Below, piece after piece: positions 1 through 9,517 of a stretch of 57,468 bases of DNA. The position numbers and the translations under genes are program-made. This DNA comes from Streptomyces huiliensis (GTDB lineage Bacteria; Actinomycetota; Actinomycetes; Streptomycetales; Streptomycetaceae): the NCBI RefSeq assembly GCF_020037025.1, contig NZ_JAIQLH010000061.1, positions 1 to 57,468 of the forward strand, given 5' to 3'. Positions within the stretch are counted from its first letter, which is position 1; each line of letters starts with the position of its first letter. The notes under the pieces were generated by a model. That model worked only from the letters and a program-made list of their open reading frames with translations. It had not been told where the DNA came from and made no database searches.

Positions 1-1
1 C

Positions 2-910
2 GGCGGCGGGGGCGCCCCCGGCCCGTACGGTGCGGGCCCGGGCATGACGCCGATGCCCGCGCCCGCGCCCCCGCCGCCCCCGCGGCGCGGGAACAAGAAG
101 GTGCTCGCCATCGTCGGCGGGGTCGTCGCCCTGGCGGTCATCGGCGGCGGCATCGCGTTCGCGCTCAAGGGCGGGTCCGGGGACGACGAGAAGAAGGAGG
201 ACGCCAAGGGGGCGTCCGCCGCGCCCAAGGACCCCGCCGGTCCGCAGGCGTCGGCCTCGGCGCCCGCGCCGGGCGGTCAGGGCGCGGACAAGCCGGCGGA
301 CGGCGGCTACAAGGCCCCGGCCGGCTGGCAGTCGCAGGTCTACGAGCGGCACGGCTTCGCCTACGACGTCCCCGGCAAGGGGGAGAAGTGGAAGCTCCTG
401 CCCGGTGACACCATGATCTCGTACACCGACAAGGGCAAGCCGGTCGTCGCGATGACCGGCACCGCCAACTTCCGTGAGGGCGGCTGCTCGTCCAACCCCA
501 ACCCCGACACCTTCGGCGAGGCCGGCAAGGGCCAGCTCGCCACCGTCGGCACCACCGGCGGCGGCAAGGACGGCGACCTCCAGACCAACGCCCGCAACTG
601 GGCGGGCAACTGGGGGGTCATGGCCTACGGCGGTGTGGGCGCGAACAAGCCGAAGATCGAGGTCAGCCAGGCCACGCCGTGGAAGAAGAACGGCATCGAG
701 GGCTACACCGCCACGGCCAAGGTCAAGGTGACCCACCGGCCGAGCGCCTGTGTGCCGCCCACCGCGATCGTGAAGAGCATCGCGCAGAAGATGCCGGACG
801 GCACCTTCCACGGCTGGGTGATCTACGCGGACCAGGGCGTCCCGGACGCGCTGTCCGAGGAGCAGATCGACAAGATCATGCAGACGGTCCGCCCGGCCGC
901 CGCGCACTGA
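2..910 (+). CDS. Membrane-anchored extracytoplasmic protein, 5' end outside window
   Basis: The frame is open to the left edge (Gly/Pro/Tyr-rich residues precede the first ATG at 44), so the true start probably lies upstream. A proline-rich cytoplasmic stretch is followed by one hydrophobic segment (about residues 20-41 counted from the ATG at 44), then a charged Ala/Pro/Lys linker and a folded domain of about 190 residues that should lie outside the membrane. Two cysteines in the outer domain (in GGCSS and SACVPP) could form a disulfide. This layout is common in Streptomyces proteins with Pro/Gly-rich N-termini; I do not recognise an enzymatic motif, and the function is unknown. Confidence 0.75.
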   Translation, partial: GGGGAPGPYGAGPGMTPMPAPAPPPPPRRGNKKVLAIVGGVVALAVIGGGIAFALKGGSGDDEKKEDAKGASAAPKDPAGPQASASAPAPGGQGADKPADGGYKAPAGWQSQVYERHGFAYDVPGKGEKWKLLPGDTMISYTDKGKPVVAMTGTANFREGGCSSNPNPDTFGEAGKGQLATVGTTGGGKDGDLQTNARNWAGNWGVMAYGGVGANKPKIEVSQATPWKKNGIEGYTATAKVKVTHRPSACVPPTAIVKSIAQKMPDGTFHGWVIYADQGVPDALSEEQIDKIMQTVRPAAAH

Positions 911-1002
911 CGCCGCGCGCCGACGCCGCGGCCGGGTTCCGCCGCCGGCGACGTGCCACCCGAGGGCCTCGGAGGGGTGTGGCCCTCGGGTGCGCCGCTA
1001 CG

Positions 1003-1197
1003 TCACCGGCCGTCCGCGACGGTCTCCGTGAAGGCGCTCCAGGCCTCGGGGGTGAAGCCGAGCACCGGGCTCTTCGGGTCCTTCGAGTCGCGGACCGCGA
1101 TGGCGCGGGGAAGGGGGGAGGCGACCTCCACGCAGTCGCCGTGCGCCAGCGAGTAGGAGGACTTCCGCCAGGTGGACTTGCCCTGCTGAATGGCCAT
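1003..1197 (-). CDS. DUF397 domain protein
   Basis: A 64-residue protein with the DUF397 pattern: TWRKSSYS near the N-terminus, then [15 protein letters not shown] and a C-terminal W-x-AF segment. DUF397 proteins are small actinobacterial partners of XRE/DUF5753 regulators, sometimes linked to development. It lies about 200 bp downstream of such a regulator on the same strand, the classic pairing. The biochemical role is not established. Confidence 0.9.
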   Translation of the reverse strand: MAIQQGKSTWRKSSYSLAHGDCVEVASPLPRAIAVRDSKDPKSPVLGFTPEAWSAFTETVADGR

Positions 1198-1395
1198 GGT
1201 GTTGCTCCGTTGCCTGTGAGTACTGCCTGTGGTCAGAAACGCCGGTTTCCCGAGGTGGAATCGACGGTACGCGCCAACATCAGATGCTGAGCTGGCTGTT
1301 CACCCGACCGGATGGCATATTCCAGGCACCCCTTCCCCGGAGGTGGCGGCAGGTGTACCGTTCCGCCTCTCACGTGGCAGGGGATGCGGAAGCGG

Positions 1396-2295
1396 TCACG
1401 CGCGGGCGCCGTCGGCGGCCCGGTACTCCTCCGCGACGCGGAGCATGAACTGCCGCGAGTGCTCCGCGTTCAGTGCCTGCATCCGCAAATGCTCGTACAT
1501 CACGCTGTACGCCTGGACGTCGTTCGGCTTCTCCAGGTAGAGGTCGCTGGTGATCCCCTCCAGGTACACCGTGCTCGCGTCCTGCGGGTCGTTGAACTCC
1601 AGGATGCAGAACTTCCCGTACATGCCGGGGTGTGCGCCCACGTCGTACGGCAGCACCTGCACGGTGATGTGCGGCTGGAGGCTGAACTCCACGAGGTGCT
1701 CGAGCTGTTCGCACATCACGGCGCGGCTGCCGACCACCCGGCGCAGCGCCGCCTCGTCGATGACGGCCCACAGGCGCAGCGGGTTGTCCGGGTCGCTGAT
1801 GCGTTCCTGCCGCCGCATGCGCACCTGCACCCGGCGCTCGACCTCGGCCGCCGTGGCCTCCGGCCAGGAGCCCTCGGTGACGGCGCCGGCGTAGCCGGGC
1901 GTCTGGAGCAGGCCCGGGACGAGCGACGCTTCGTAGATGCGCAGCGAGGCCGCGTCCGTCTCCAGCCCGATGTAGACGCTGTACGGGATGTCGCCGAACG
2001 CGTGCCACCAGCCCTGCTGGCGCGACTCCTTGGCCATCTGCATCAGCGAATCGACGATGCGGTGGTCCTCGACCCCGTACACGCCGCAGAGATCGCGGAC
2101 ATCGCGCTGGCTGATGCTGCGGCGGCCGTTCTCCAGCCTGCTGATCTTCGATTGCGACACCAGCAGCCGCTCGGCGACCTCCTCCGCCGTCATCCCCTTG
2201 AGCTCACGGAGCTTGCGCAGCTCCTGCCCCAAGCGGCGCCGCCTTACGGTGGGATTGACACTGGACGCCACGGGACGCACCTCCGGCTCCGTCAT
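1396..2295 (-). CDS. XRE-family transcriptional regulator (HTH + DUF5753)
   Basis: A 299-residue protein. The N-terminal helix-turn-helix (about residues 16-75, with LVSQSKISRLENGRR) is followed by the DUF5753 sensory domain (YEASLVPGLLQTPGYA, then HPGMYGKFCILEF). I chose the ATG at 2295 because a GGAG Shine-Dalgarno sequence lies about 8 nt upstream; the open frame runs further up but that stretch looks non-coding. Members of this family act with DUF397 proteins, and one is encoded just downstream. The target genes are unknown; autoregulation or control of the DUF397 gene is an inference from proximity. Confidence 0.92.
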   Translation of the reverse strand: MTEPEVRPVASSVNPTVRRRRLGQELRKLRELKGMTAEEVAERLLVSQSKISRLENGRRSISQRDVRDLCGVYGVEDHRIVDSLMQMAKESRQQGWWHAFGDIPYSVYIGLETDAASLRIYEASLVPGLLQTPGYAGAVTEGSWPEATAAEVERRVQVRMRRQERISDPDNPLRLWAVIDEAALRRVVGSRAVMCEQLEHLVEFSLQPHITVQVLPYDVGAHPGMYGKFCILEFNDPQDASTVYLEGITSDLYLEKPNDVQAYSVMYEHLRMQALNAEHSRQFMLRVAEEYRAADGARA

Positions 2296-2986
2296 GCTGC
2301 TGTCTCCTGCTCCCGCAGCCTGCCACCACCGGCCGGGGCGGCGCTGGAAAACGCCGACACAGGATCCGCTCGCGGTGACCGTGGTCACGGCGGCGACATC
2401 CCCGCCGGAAGCGCCCGGCGGTGCGCCCACTGGGCCCCGGGGTGCGCCGGGGCGGCCGGTCGCGCCGTAGGCCGCGATTCCGTTTCGGTCTTCCCCGTGG
2501 GGTACGGGAGGTTGTCGTCCCGTGGCCCCCGCGGTGCGCGGGTCCTTCCGGTTCCGCGGGGCGCGGCGCGGTGGCGTGTGCCGGCCCGGCCGACCTGGCC
2601 CGGCGGAACGGTTCGCCGGACGCCGGTCGTGCTCGCGGTGGCGCGGTCAGCACGCCGTCGTGCCCGTCACCTCACCGGGACCGCCGCGTACGCGACCGGA
2701 GTTGACCGCTCCGGCGCCGCGTCGGTGAAGTGCCGAAGCGGCGCCGGTGACGCGCCGGTGCCGCGCCGCCCGGTGACGCGCCGGTGCCGCGCCGCCCGGT
2801 GTGCGGCGGCGCGGCTCGGCTTCGTGGTGCGGTGGTTCCGCGACGGGTCCCGACGGGTCGCGACGATTTCCGACGGGTCCTGGCGATTTCCGGCGGGTCC
2901 GTCGTGAGCGTCGACGCCCGGCGTTCACCGTGCCGGGTGTCACCGGCGTACGCCGCGTCGCCCGTCCGGTGCTCGCTGCGGCGGCG
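2296..2986. other. 691-bp intergenic region without a credible gene
   Basis: No frame here has a convincing start, ribosome site or family match. It contains two adjacent copies of a 26-bp unit (2746-2797) and several short copies of cgacgggtc between about 2845 and 2900. The promoter of the XRE gene must lie at its left end. The right part is the 3' flank of the GPP34 gene. Confidence 0.5.
2746..2797. repeat. 26-bp tandem direct repeat, two perfect copies
   Basis: Two identical 26-bp units (2746-2771 and 2772-2797), each beginning ggtgacgcgccgg, lie in a non-coding region; a third copy starts (ggtg) and diverges. No role is apparent. Confidence 0.8.
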
Positions 2987-3769
2987 TCAGGAGGCCGCCG
3001 CAGCGCGCGCCATCACCCCGCCGTGGTGCCCCGCTTGCTGAGGAACGGTTTCAGCAGGTGCGACGCCACTGCGGACGGCCGCCGTCCGACGGCCGGAGCC
3101 GCCGTTGCCGCCGCCGCTCACGGCCGCGGCCCGGCGCGGCTGCGCCGCGACGCCGTTCTGCACGTCCATCACGGCGTGCGCCACCAGCCCGCCCATGGGG
3201 TCGTGCCGGATGAGGTCCCGGAGCCTGGAGCGCGACGAGCGGCCCTCGTTGCCCGGATAGAGGTGCTTGCCCAGGCCGACCGCGTGGGCCAGGGCGGCGA
3301 GCGCCGCGGTCCGCGGGTCCGGCGGCACGCCGGTGCGGATCGCGCTGTCCAGCCGGGCCCTGATCTCCCGGCTGATGGCCGTGTCCGTCGCCTGGTACCG
3401 GGTGGTCGGCAGCACCCCGCACATCTGGCCGGCGACGGCGTGCACCATGCCGCACCGCTCCAGGTGGGTGAGGTACGTCTGACGCAGCCCCAGCCGGGGC
3501 CCGCCGATCCAGTGGACCGCGCGGACCGGACTGCCGCGGCGGCGCAGCAGTTCGAGCGCGGTGTCCAGGGTCGGATCTCCTGTCGGCCGTGGCATCACCA
3601 CGGCGATACGATCCCCGTCAGGGGCTATCCGTCCGGCCAGAGCCAGCTCCACTAGCTGGGCTCCGGCGAGACCGAGGTCGAGCGACTGCGGCTGCGCCGT
3701 GGTCCCGGTGGCCGGGTCCAAGGCGAGCAGCAGAAGCTCCTCCGGAATTGTTCTGCGGCTCCTGCCCAT
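2987..3769 (-). CDS. GPP34/GOLPH3-family phosphoprotein
   Basis: A 260-residue protein with the GPP34 signature: ELLLLALDPATG near residue 8, LAGAQLVELALAGRI around 30-45, and a C-terminal alpha-helical half. GPP34 (GOLPH3/Vps74) proteins bind phosphoinositides in eukaryotes; bacterial versions are frequent in Streptomyces and uncharacterised. Start 3769 is supported by GGGGAGG 6-7 nt upstream. The same frame stays open far upstream, antisense to the carboxypeptidase gene, but that part is a high-GC shadow. The gene is divergent from the D-Ala-D-Ala carboxypeptidase gene across about 260 bp. Confidence 0.88.
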   Translation of the reverse strand: MGRSRRTIPEELLLLALDPATGTTAQPQSLDLGLAGAQLVELALAGRIAPDGDRIAVVMPRPTGDPTLDTALELLRRRGSPVRAVHWIGGPRLGLRQTYLTHLERCGMVHAVAGQMCGVLPTTRYQATDTAISREIRARLDSAIRTGVPPDPRTAALAALAHAVGLGKHLYPGNEGRSSRSRLRDLIRHDPMGGLVAHAVMDVQNGVAAQPRRAAAVSGGGNGGSGRRTAAVRSGVAPAETVPQQAGHHGGVMARAAAAS

Positions 3770-4028
3770 CCATGCCTCCCCGCGTGGATGAGTGACAGGG
3801 TGACCCCTCTCACATTGGTCTGTCGAGAGTGCGTGGTGGCTTCGGGTGGGAACCGGTAGGTATGTCGTCTCGTCTTGCACATGGGTGAAGCCGGGGAAGC
3901 CGCCTGCCGGGTGGTCGCGCGGTGGCACGCCGACGGCAGAGCACACTGGTAGACGTTGAGAATGTCCGGAACGGCGGAGTGCGGGGCACTCCGCCCCGGC
4001 GTACGGCGTGGGAATCGAGGAGGCATCG

Positions 4029-6524
4029 GTGGCGGGCGAGTCCCCCGACAAGTCTGAGCAGGGGAAGCCGTCGGGGGAGGCGGCCGGCGCTGAGCGCGAC
4101 CCGAGGCTCGGGATGCACAGGGAGTCCGGAGCGGCCGTGGCCGTGGCCGGAGGCACCGGTTCCCACCCGGACAAGAACGACGACGGCGAACGTGACGGTG
4201 ACGCCGACGGCGGTGAGAACGGTGCCGGCGGTGAGGGCGGCCGGCGTGACGCCGACGCTCCGTCGGCTCCCGCCGCCGGGACCCCGTCCGTGAACGGCGC
4301 GAAGGCCGCGGCCTCCGCCGGGGCCGGAACCGCCGCTGACGCGGCATCCGAGGACGGCGCGAAAACCGATGCGGACGCAAAGCCCGCCGCCGCGGGAGCG
4401 GGCCGGGTCCCGCCCGGCGACGCCCGGCTGAAGGCCGCCGTCGCCGCCTGGGTGGCGAGCACGGACGACGACGGGGTCGAGGGCCCCGGGGACGGCCGCG
4501 AGGAGCGGAAGGCTTCCTCCGACTCCGACGCGGCGCCCGTCGACGAGCCGACGCAGCTCATCAAGGCCCCGACCCCGGCCCCGGCTCCCGCCGGCGAGCC
4601 GACGCAGGTCATCAAGGCCCCGGCCCCCGCCGGCGAGCCCGTCCGCGACACGGCCGCGAAGCCGAAGAGCGGTGCGGGGCGCGACGACGCGGACGCCCGG
4701 CCCGCGGACCGGCCGACCGCCGCCTTCGGCGTCGTCCGCCCGGACCGCGCGCCGTCTGCCGCCAAGGGGCGGGCGAAGCAGGAGGAGAAGGCTGCCGGAC
4801 GTGACGGAGGGGAGCCGTCCGGTTCCTCGTCCGCCGACCAGCCGACCGCCCTCATCAAGGCGCCCGCCGTCCCGCCCGCGGCCCCCGCGGGTACGCCCGC
4901 CGCGGCTCCCCGGCCGGCCGGCGACCAGGGCAAGGCCAGCCGCTTCGTCCCGCTGAAGTCGGACGACGACGCGCCCGCGCTCGGCAAGAAGGCCGCTCCC
5001 GGCGCCCCCGCGGCCCCCGGTGCCGCCGCGGCACCCGCCTCCGCGCGTCCCGCGACGCCGGACCGGCCCGCCGTCCCCGTCAAGGTCACCGCCCCTGCCC
5101 CGGCCGCCCGCCCGGCGCCCGCCCCGGCGGGCCCCGGCGGTTCCGAGCGCACCACGCAGACGCCGATGCCCGTCGGCCCGGACGGGGAGAAGCAGGCGCC
5201 GCTCGACCTGCTGGCCCAGCTGACCAACACCCCGCCGCCGCCGGAGACGCCGGCGCGGACGGCCATGCGCCGGGTGAAGATCTGGACGCCCATAGTGGTG
5301 CTCCTGCTGATCGTCTTCTGCGTGGTCCAGGCGTTCCGCCCGCTGCCGGACGCGTCCCTGGTGCGCGGCAAGCAGGCCGCCTACACCTTCGGCGGCGAGA
5401 AGTTCGACATGAAGTGGCCCACCGAGGGCCAGTCCGCCGCCAAGGTGCTCGGCGTCGGCGACCTCGGTACCTACGGGCCGCAGAAGCCGGTGCCGACGGC
5501 GAGCATGGCCAAGGTCATGACGGCCTACATCGTGCTGCGCGACCACCCGCTGAAGATGCGCAAGAGCGGCGGGCAGGACGTGCCCGAGCAGGGCCCGTCC
5601 GTCACCATCGACGCGCGGGCGGAGAAGGAGGGCGAGGCCAAGGACGAGTCGGCGATCCGCGGCCTGAAGGCCGGGCAGACCTTCTCGGAGTACGACATGC
5701 TCCAGATGCTGCTGATCCCGTCCGGCAACAACGTCGCCCGGCTGCTCGCGCGCTGGGACGCCGGCTCGGAGGAGGCGTTCCTCAAGAAGATGAACGACAC
5801 CGCCAAGCAGCTCGGCATGAAGAACACCACGTACACCGACCCCAGCGGCCTCAACAAGACCACCGTGAGCACGGCCGTCGACCAGGTGCTGCTCGCCGAG
5901 CAGGTCATCAGGAACCCGATCGTCCGGTCCATCACCACCAAGCCCAACACCCCGATCAAGGGTCTCGACAAGGGCATCAACAGCAACATCGACGACCTGC
6001 TGATCAAGCACACCGGTGTGCTGGGCATCAAGACCGGCTCGTCCTCCCCGGCCGGCGGCACCCTGATGTGGGCGGCCCGCAAGCGGCTGAACGGCGAGGA
6101 GGTGCTGATCGTCGGCGCCACCATGGACCAGCACTTCAAGGGCGGTCCCGACGTCAACGCCGAGATGAGCCTCAAGATGGTCAAGCGCGTCAGCTACGAG
6201 CAGCTGACCGCCGTGCAGAACGCCCTCCAGCAGGCCGTCGTGGTCAAGAAGGGCCAGGTCGTGGGCTACGTCGACGACCAGCTCGGCGGGAAGACGCCGG
6301 TCGTCGCGACCAAGGACGTCAAGGGCTACGGCTGGGGCGGCCTGCGGGCGAAGATGTCCCTGGACAAGAAGAAGGGCGCGGTGCTGCCGCACTCGGCCAA
6401 GGCGGGCACGGTCGTCGGCGAGCTCGTCGTCGGCAGTGGGGCCGACGCGGTGCGGGTCCCGGTGGCGCTGCAGAAGGCGCTGAGCGAGCCGTCCTTCGGC
6501 TCGAAGCTGCTCCGCCTCGGCTGA
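4029..6524 (+). CDS. D-alanyl-D-alanine carboxypeptidase (peptidase S11) with long disordered N-terminus
   Basis: 831 residues, far longer than the roughly 400 typical of DacA/PBP5. Residues 1-415 are low-complexity Ala/Pro/Asp/Lys with recurring PTQLIKAP, PTQVIKAP and PTALIKAP motifs. A single membrane segment follows at about 417-437 (WTPIVVLLLIVFCVV), so the catalytic domain should be outside. The penicillin-binding triad is present: SMAK with Ser492 and Lys495, SGN at 565-567, KTG at 668-670. It should trim the terminal D-Ala of peptidoglycan pentapeptides. GTG 4029 is preferred over GTG 4008 because GAGGAGG lies 5 nt upstream. The tail has no obvious amphipathic anchor helix, consistent with N-terminal anchoring. 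Confidence 0.93.
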   Translation: MAGESPDKSEQGKPSGEAAGAERDPRLGMHRESGAAVAVAGGTGSHPDKNDDGERDGDADGGENGAGGEGGRRDADAPSAPAAGTPSVNGAKAAASAGAGTAADAASEDGAKTDADAKPAAAGAGRVPPGDARLKAAVAAWVASTDDDGVEGPGDGREERKASSDSDAAPVDEPTQLIKAPTPAPAPAGEPTQVIKAPAPAGEPVRDTAAKPKSGAGRDDADARPADRPTAAFGVVRPDRAPSAAKGRAKQEEKAAGRDGGEPSGSSSADQPTALIKAPAVPPAAPAGTPAAAPRPAGDQGKASRFVPLKSDDDAPALGKKAAPGAPAAPGAAAAPASARPATPDRPAVPVKVTAPAPAARPAPAPAGPGGSERTTQTPMPVGPDGEKQAPLDLLAQLTNTPPPPETPARTAMRRVKIWTPIVVLLLIVFCVVQAFRPLPDASLVRGKQAAYTFGGEKFDMKWPTEGQSAAKVLGVGDLGTYGPQKPVPTASMAKVMTAYIVLRDHPLKMRKSGGQDVPEQGPSVTIDARAEKEGEAKDESAIRGLKAGQTFSEYDMLQMLLIPSGNNVARLLARWDAGSEEAFLKKMNDTAKQLGMKNTTYTDPSGLNKTTVSTAVDQVLLAEQVIRNPIVRSITTKPNTPIKGLDKGINSNIDDLLIKHTGVLGIKTGSSSPAGGTLMWAARKRLNGEEVLIVGATMDQHFKGGPDVNAEMSLKMVKRVSYEQLTAVQNALQQAVVVKKGQVVGYVDDQLGGKTPVVATKDVKGYGWGGLRAKMSLDKKKGAVLPHSAKAGTVVGELVVGSGADAVRVPVALQKALSEPSFGSKLLRLG

Positions 6525-6573
6525 CCCGGCTCGGATGCCTCGACTGATCCGGCTCGGATGAGCGGTGATCTCC

Positions 6574-6610
6574 GGCTCCCGGCCCGTACGCCTCGTACGG
6601 GCCGGGAGCC
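6574..6610 (+). terminator. Strong hairpin after the carboxypeptidase gene
   Basis: A perfect 17-bp stem with a 3-nt loop (ggctcccggcccgtacg / cgtacgggccgggagcc), about 50 bp after the stop codon. Part of the right arm is repeated just downstream. There is no U-tract, as is common for Streptomyces terminators. Confidence 0.75.
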
Positions 6611-6828
6611 GTTCTACGGGCCGGGAGCCGTTGTGCGGCCTGGCCTCCGCGGCCCGGGGCCGCTTCGTGATCCAGGGGCCGGTGCCCCGCCCGTGCTAGC
6701 GTCGCGCGGGGTCCGCGCAGGTCGCGGACCCGTCGCGTGCGGGGCCTGATCGCGCACCCGGGGGAACCGGGACGGTCGGGGCATGCGGGAAGATGGGGGG
6801 AGACTCGGGGAGGACGGGGAGAGCCGCA

Positions 6829-8670
6829 GTGAGCACCGTGGGCCCGGCGCGGGCCGGGAAAACCGAAGAGCAGGGCAGGGCAGGCGCCGCACCGGCAGGG
6901 ACGGACGCCGCTCCGGCACGCCCCGGCGCGTGGCCGCGGGCCCGCGCGGCGCTCACCGGCACCGTGCCGGTCACCCTGTTCGTGGCCGCGGTGCTGCACG
7001 TGGTGTGGCGGTTCGTCTTCGCCAACAGCGGCGGCGACCTCGCGGCGCAGGACGCCTGGGCCGAGTTCGCGCTCCAGCACCCGACCTCCGCGTACAACCT
7101 CGCCTGGTACGGCGGCATGCACCCCGTCTCGTACAGCGTGATCTCGCCGTACCTGATGGCGCAGCTCGGCGTGCGGCCCACGATGATGATCGCGGGGACC
7201 GTCGCGTCCGGGCTGATCGCGCTGCTGCTGGTGCGCAGCAAGGCCGTCCGGCAGCCGTTGTGGCCGTCGCTGTACGGCGCCTTCGCGCTGATCTGCAACG
7301 CCATCTCGGGGCGGGTGACCTTCGCGCTGGGCTCCATGTTCGGCCTGGCGGCGGTGGCCGTGATATTCGCCTGGCCGACCCACTGGCGCGTCGAGCGCCG
7401 GTACCGCTGGTCGCGGGCGCTGCTCGCCGCCCTGATGGCGGGCCTGGCGACGGCGTCCAGCCCGGTGGCGGGCCTCTTCGTGGGCATAGTGGCCGCCGCG
7501 CTGTGGCTGAGCAGACGCCGGGCTGCCTCCTACTCGCTGGGCCTGGCGCCGGCCGTGGTGGTGGGCCTGTCGGCGTGGCTCTTCCCGTTCTCCGGGCAGC
7601 AGCCGATGGACGTCCCGTCGACGGTCCTGCCGCTGCTGTCGGGCGTCTTCGCGCTGGTCTTCGCTCCGCGTGCCTGGCGGACCGTCCGGATGACGGCCGG
7701 GCTGTACGTGCTCGGCGTGATACTGGTGTGGCTGATCCCCTCCCAGATCGGCAGCAACATCGCCCGGCTCGGCATGATCTTCGGCGGTGTGGTGCTGCTC
7801 GCCGCCCTGCAGGAGGCCGAGGTGCCCCCGCGGGCGGAGTGGCTGCGCAAGGGCCGGATGTGGACCGCGACCGTCCTCGCGCTCGTCACGGTGACCGTCT
7901 GGCAGGTGGTGAACTCCACCGCCGACATCATCAACACCACCCCCGCCGCCTCCTGGGCGCGCGAGATGGCGCCCCTCGTGGACCGGCTGCAGAAGCTCGA
8001 CGCCGGGCGCGGCCGGGTCGAGGTCGTCCCGGCCCGCAGCCACCGCGAGGCGTCCGCCCTCGCCCCGTACGTCAACCTCGCGCGGGGCTGGAACCGGCAG
8101 GCCGACATGAAGCGGAATCCCGTCTTCTACAAGGAGGGCCTGCTCGACCCGCAGAGCTACCGCACCTGGCTCGACCGCTGGGCCGTGCACTACGTCGTCC
8201 TGCCGATCGGCGAGCCCGACCACGCCGCCGTGAAGGAGGCCGAACTCGTCGGCAAGGGTCAGCCCTACCTCGACGAGGTGTGGTCCGACGCCAACTGGCG
8301 GCTCTTCGCGGTCAAGAACCCGACGCCGCTGGCCGCGCCCCCCGCGGAGGTGCTGCGCGCGGACGCCGGCGAGCTGTCCCTCACCGTCCGGACGCCCGGT
8401 CCCGTCCTCATCCGCATCCCCTACACGCCCTGGCTCGGCCTGGTGGACGAGTCCGGCAAGCCCGTCGACGCCCCGAAGCCCGGCCCCGACGGCGGGCCGC
8501 CGGTGAACGAGCGCGGCTGCCTCACGAAGAAGGTCGAGCAGCCGCCGGGCGAGGACGACCCCGAGGACGACTGGACGGTGCTGCACGCGCCGCACCCCGG
8601 TACGTACCGCATCGGCGCGCCGTACAAGCTGCCGCGCGGGACGGGCTGCCCGGACGACATGGCGCCGTAG
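6829..8670 (+). CDS. Large polytopic membrane protein with extracytoplasmic C-terminal domain
   Basis: 613 residues. At least nine hydrophobic segments occupy roughly residues 30-360 (for example VTLFVAAVLHVVWRFVF, PTMMIAGTVASGLIALLLV, MAGLATASSPVAGLFVGIVAAALWL), then a soluble domain of about 240 residues. An early outer loop (YGGMHPVSYS) and the overall plan recall GT-C glycosyltransferases or the 6-pyruvoyl-tetrahydropterin-synthase-related membrane proteins of Streptomyces, but no catalytic motif is certain. GTG 6829 is chosen for its GGGGAGA site 6 nt upstream; ATG 6793 is an alternative. It follows the cell-wall carboxypeptidase on the same strand, which hints at an envelope role but does not show it. 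Confidence 0.8.
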   Translation: MSTVGPARAGKTEEQGRAGAAPAGTDAAPARPGAWPRARAALTGTVPVTLFVAAVLHVVWRFVFANSGGDLAAQDAWAEFALQHPTSAYNLAWYGGMHPVSYSVISPYLMAQLGVRPTMMIAGTVASGLIALLLVRSKAVRQPLWPSLYGAFALICNAISGRVTFALGSMFGLAAVAVIFAWPTHWRVERRYRWSRALLAALMAGLATASSPVAGLFVGIVAAALWLSRRRAASYSLGLAPAVVVGLSAWLFPFSGQQPMDVPSTVLPLLSGVFALVFAPRAWRTVRMTAGLYVLGVILVWLIPSQIGSNIARLGMIFGGVVLLAALQEAEVPPRAEWLRKGRMWTATVLALVTVTVWQVVNSTADIINTTPAASWAREMAPLVDRLQKLDAGRGRVEVVPARSHREASALAPYVNLARGWNRQADMKRNPVFYKEGLLDPQSYRTWLDRWAVHYVVLPIGEPDHAAVKEAELVGKGQPYLDEVWSDANWRLFAVKNPTPLAAPPAEVLRADAGELSLTVRTPGPVLIRIPYTPWLGLVDESGKPVDAPKPGPDGGPPVNERGCLTKKVEQPPGEDDPEDDWTVLHAPHPGTYRIGAPYKLPRGTGCPDDMAP

Positions 8671-8709
8671 CGGCCGCGTCGTCCGTACCGCCGGGCTTGG
8701 GCGTCCGCC

Positions 8710-8765
8710 GTGCCGGTGGCGTGCGGGGGTGCGTGCCGTGCCGGTGGCGTGCGGGGGCGCGTGCC
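8710..8765. repeat. 28-bp tandem duplication
   Basis: Two adjacent 28-bp units (8710-8737, 8738-8765) differ at one base. They lie between the membrane protein gene and the next gene, in sequence with no other recognisable feature. Confidence 0.75.
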
Positions 8766-8959
8766 GCGCCGCCGGCGTGCCCCGTACGGCGGACGCCCGT
8801 CACCCTTTCGTCCGCACGCGCCGCCGGCCGCCGGAGATCACCCGTTCGTCGTCGCGCGGCGTGCGGCACCGGCCACGGACCGTTTCGCTCGGAAGTGCGC
8901 GGAACCTCCCACCTGCTGCGGCACATCGGTGTGCCGCGTCCGCGCACGGAGGAACGAGC

Positions 8960-9505
8960 ATGCGTACTGCACGAGTGCTGGCCGGAGCCGTCCTGACCAT
9001 AGCCGTCGCCGGGCTGTCCGGCGCCCCCGCCTTCGCCGGGGACTTCGACAAGCTGGAGATCGAGCCGGGCACCGCGTCCCCGGGCGCGACGGTCACGGTG
9101 AGCACGCTCGCCTGCGGCAAGCACGGCGTCGGCTCCGGTGACGCGAGCGCCGTCGGCGGCCCTTCGGCGTTCGAGCTCAAGCCCGGCACCCACAAGGAAC
9201 TGGTGGTCGGCCAGTTCGACGTGCCGGGGGCGGCCAAGGCCGGCACCTACGGCATCGGCGTGAAGTGCAAGAACGGCAAGGAAGCCACCGGCGACCTGGT
9301 CGTCACCACCGGCTCGCCGTCCTCCGCCCCCGCCAAGCCCGGCAAGCCGGCCGGCACGCCGAAGGGCGGCATGCAGACCGGCGCCGGCGGCACCAGCGAG
9401 GGCTCGGGCACGGCCGAGATCATCGCGGGCGCGTCCGTGCTGGGCGCCGCCGCGGTGGGCGGGACCTGGTTCCTGCGCCGCCGGGCGGGCTCCGACCGGG
9501 CCTGA
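8960..9505 (+). CDS. Secreted, C-terminally membrane-anchored small protein
   Basis: 181 residues. A Sec signal peptide (MRTARVLAGAVLTIAV...APAFAG, cleavage near residue 26) precedes an all-beta-looking domain of about 95 residues containing two Cys (in TLACGKHG and GVKCKNG), then a Ser/Pro/Gly linker and a C-terminal transmembrane helix ending in RRRAG. The plan resembles sortase substrates and the sortase gene lies next door, but I see no LPxTG or LAxTG motif before the helix. ATG 8960 has GGAGGAA upstream; longer upstream starts lack support. Probably co-functional with the sortase, function unknown. Confidence 0.85.
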   Translation: MRTARVLAGAVLTIAVAGLSGAPAFAGDFDKLEIEPGTASPGATVTVSTLACGKHGVGSGDASAVGGPSAFELKPGTHKELVVGQFDVPGAAKAGTYGIGVKCKNGKEATGDLVVTTGSPSSAPAKPGKPAGTPKGGMQTGAGGTSEGSGTAEIIAGASVLGAAAVGGTWFLRRRAGSDRA

Positions 9506-9517
9506 GGGCCCGTTCCG

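Noticed and set aside
1312..2907. Long plus-strand open frame opposite the XRE regulator
   Set aside because: High-GC shadow: no ribosome site, no family features, and it lies antisense to a gene with clear domains.
3810..6392. 860-residue minus-strand frame opposite the carboxypeptidase
   Set aside because: Arg/Gly/His-rich composition typical of antisense frames in high-GC DNA; the plus strand encodes a full catalytic triad.
8710..8765. Insertion-sequence remnant
   Set aside because: Only a simple 28-bp duplication; no transposase fragment or terminal inverted repeats nearby.
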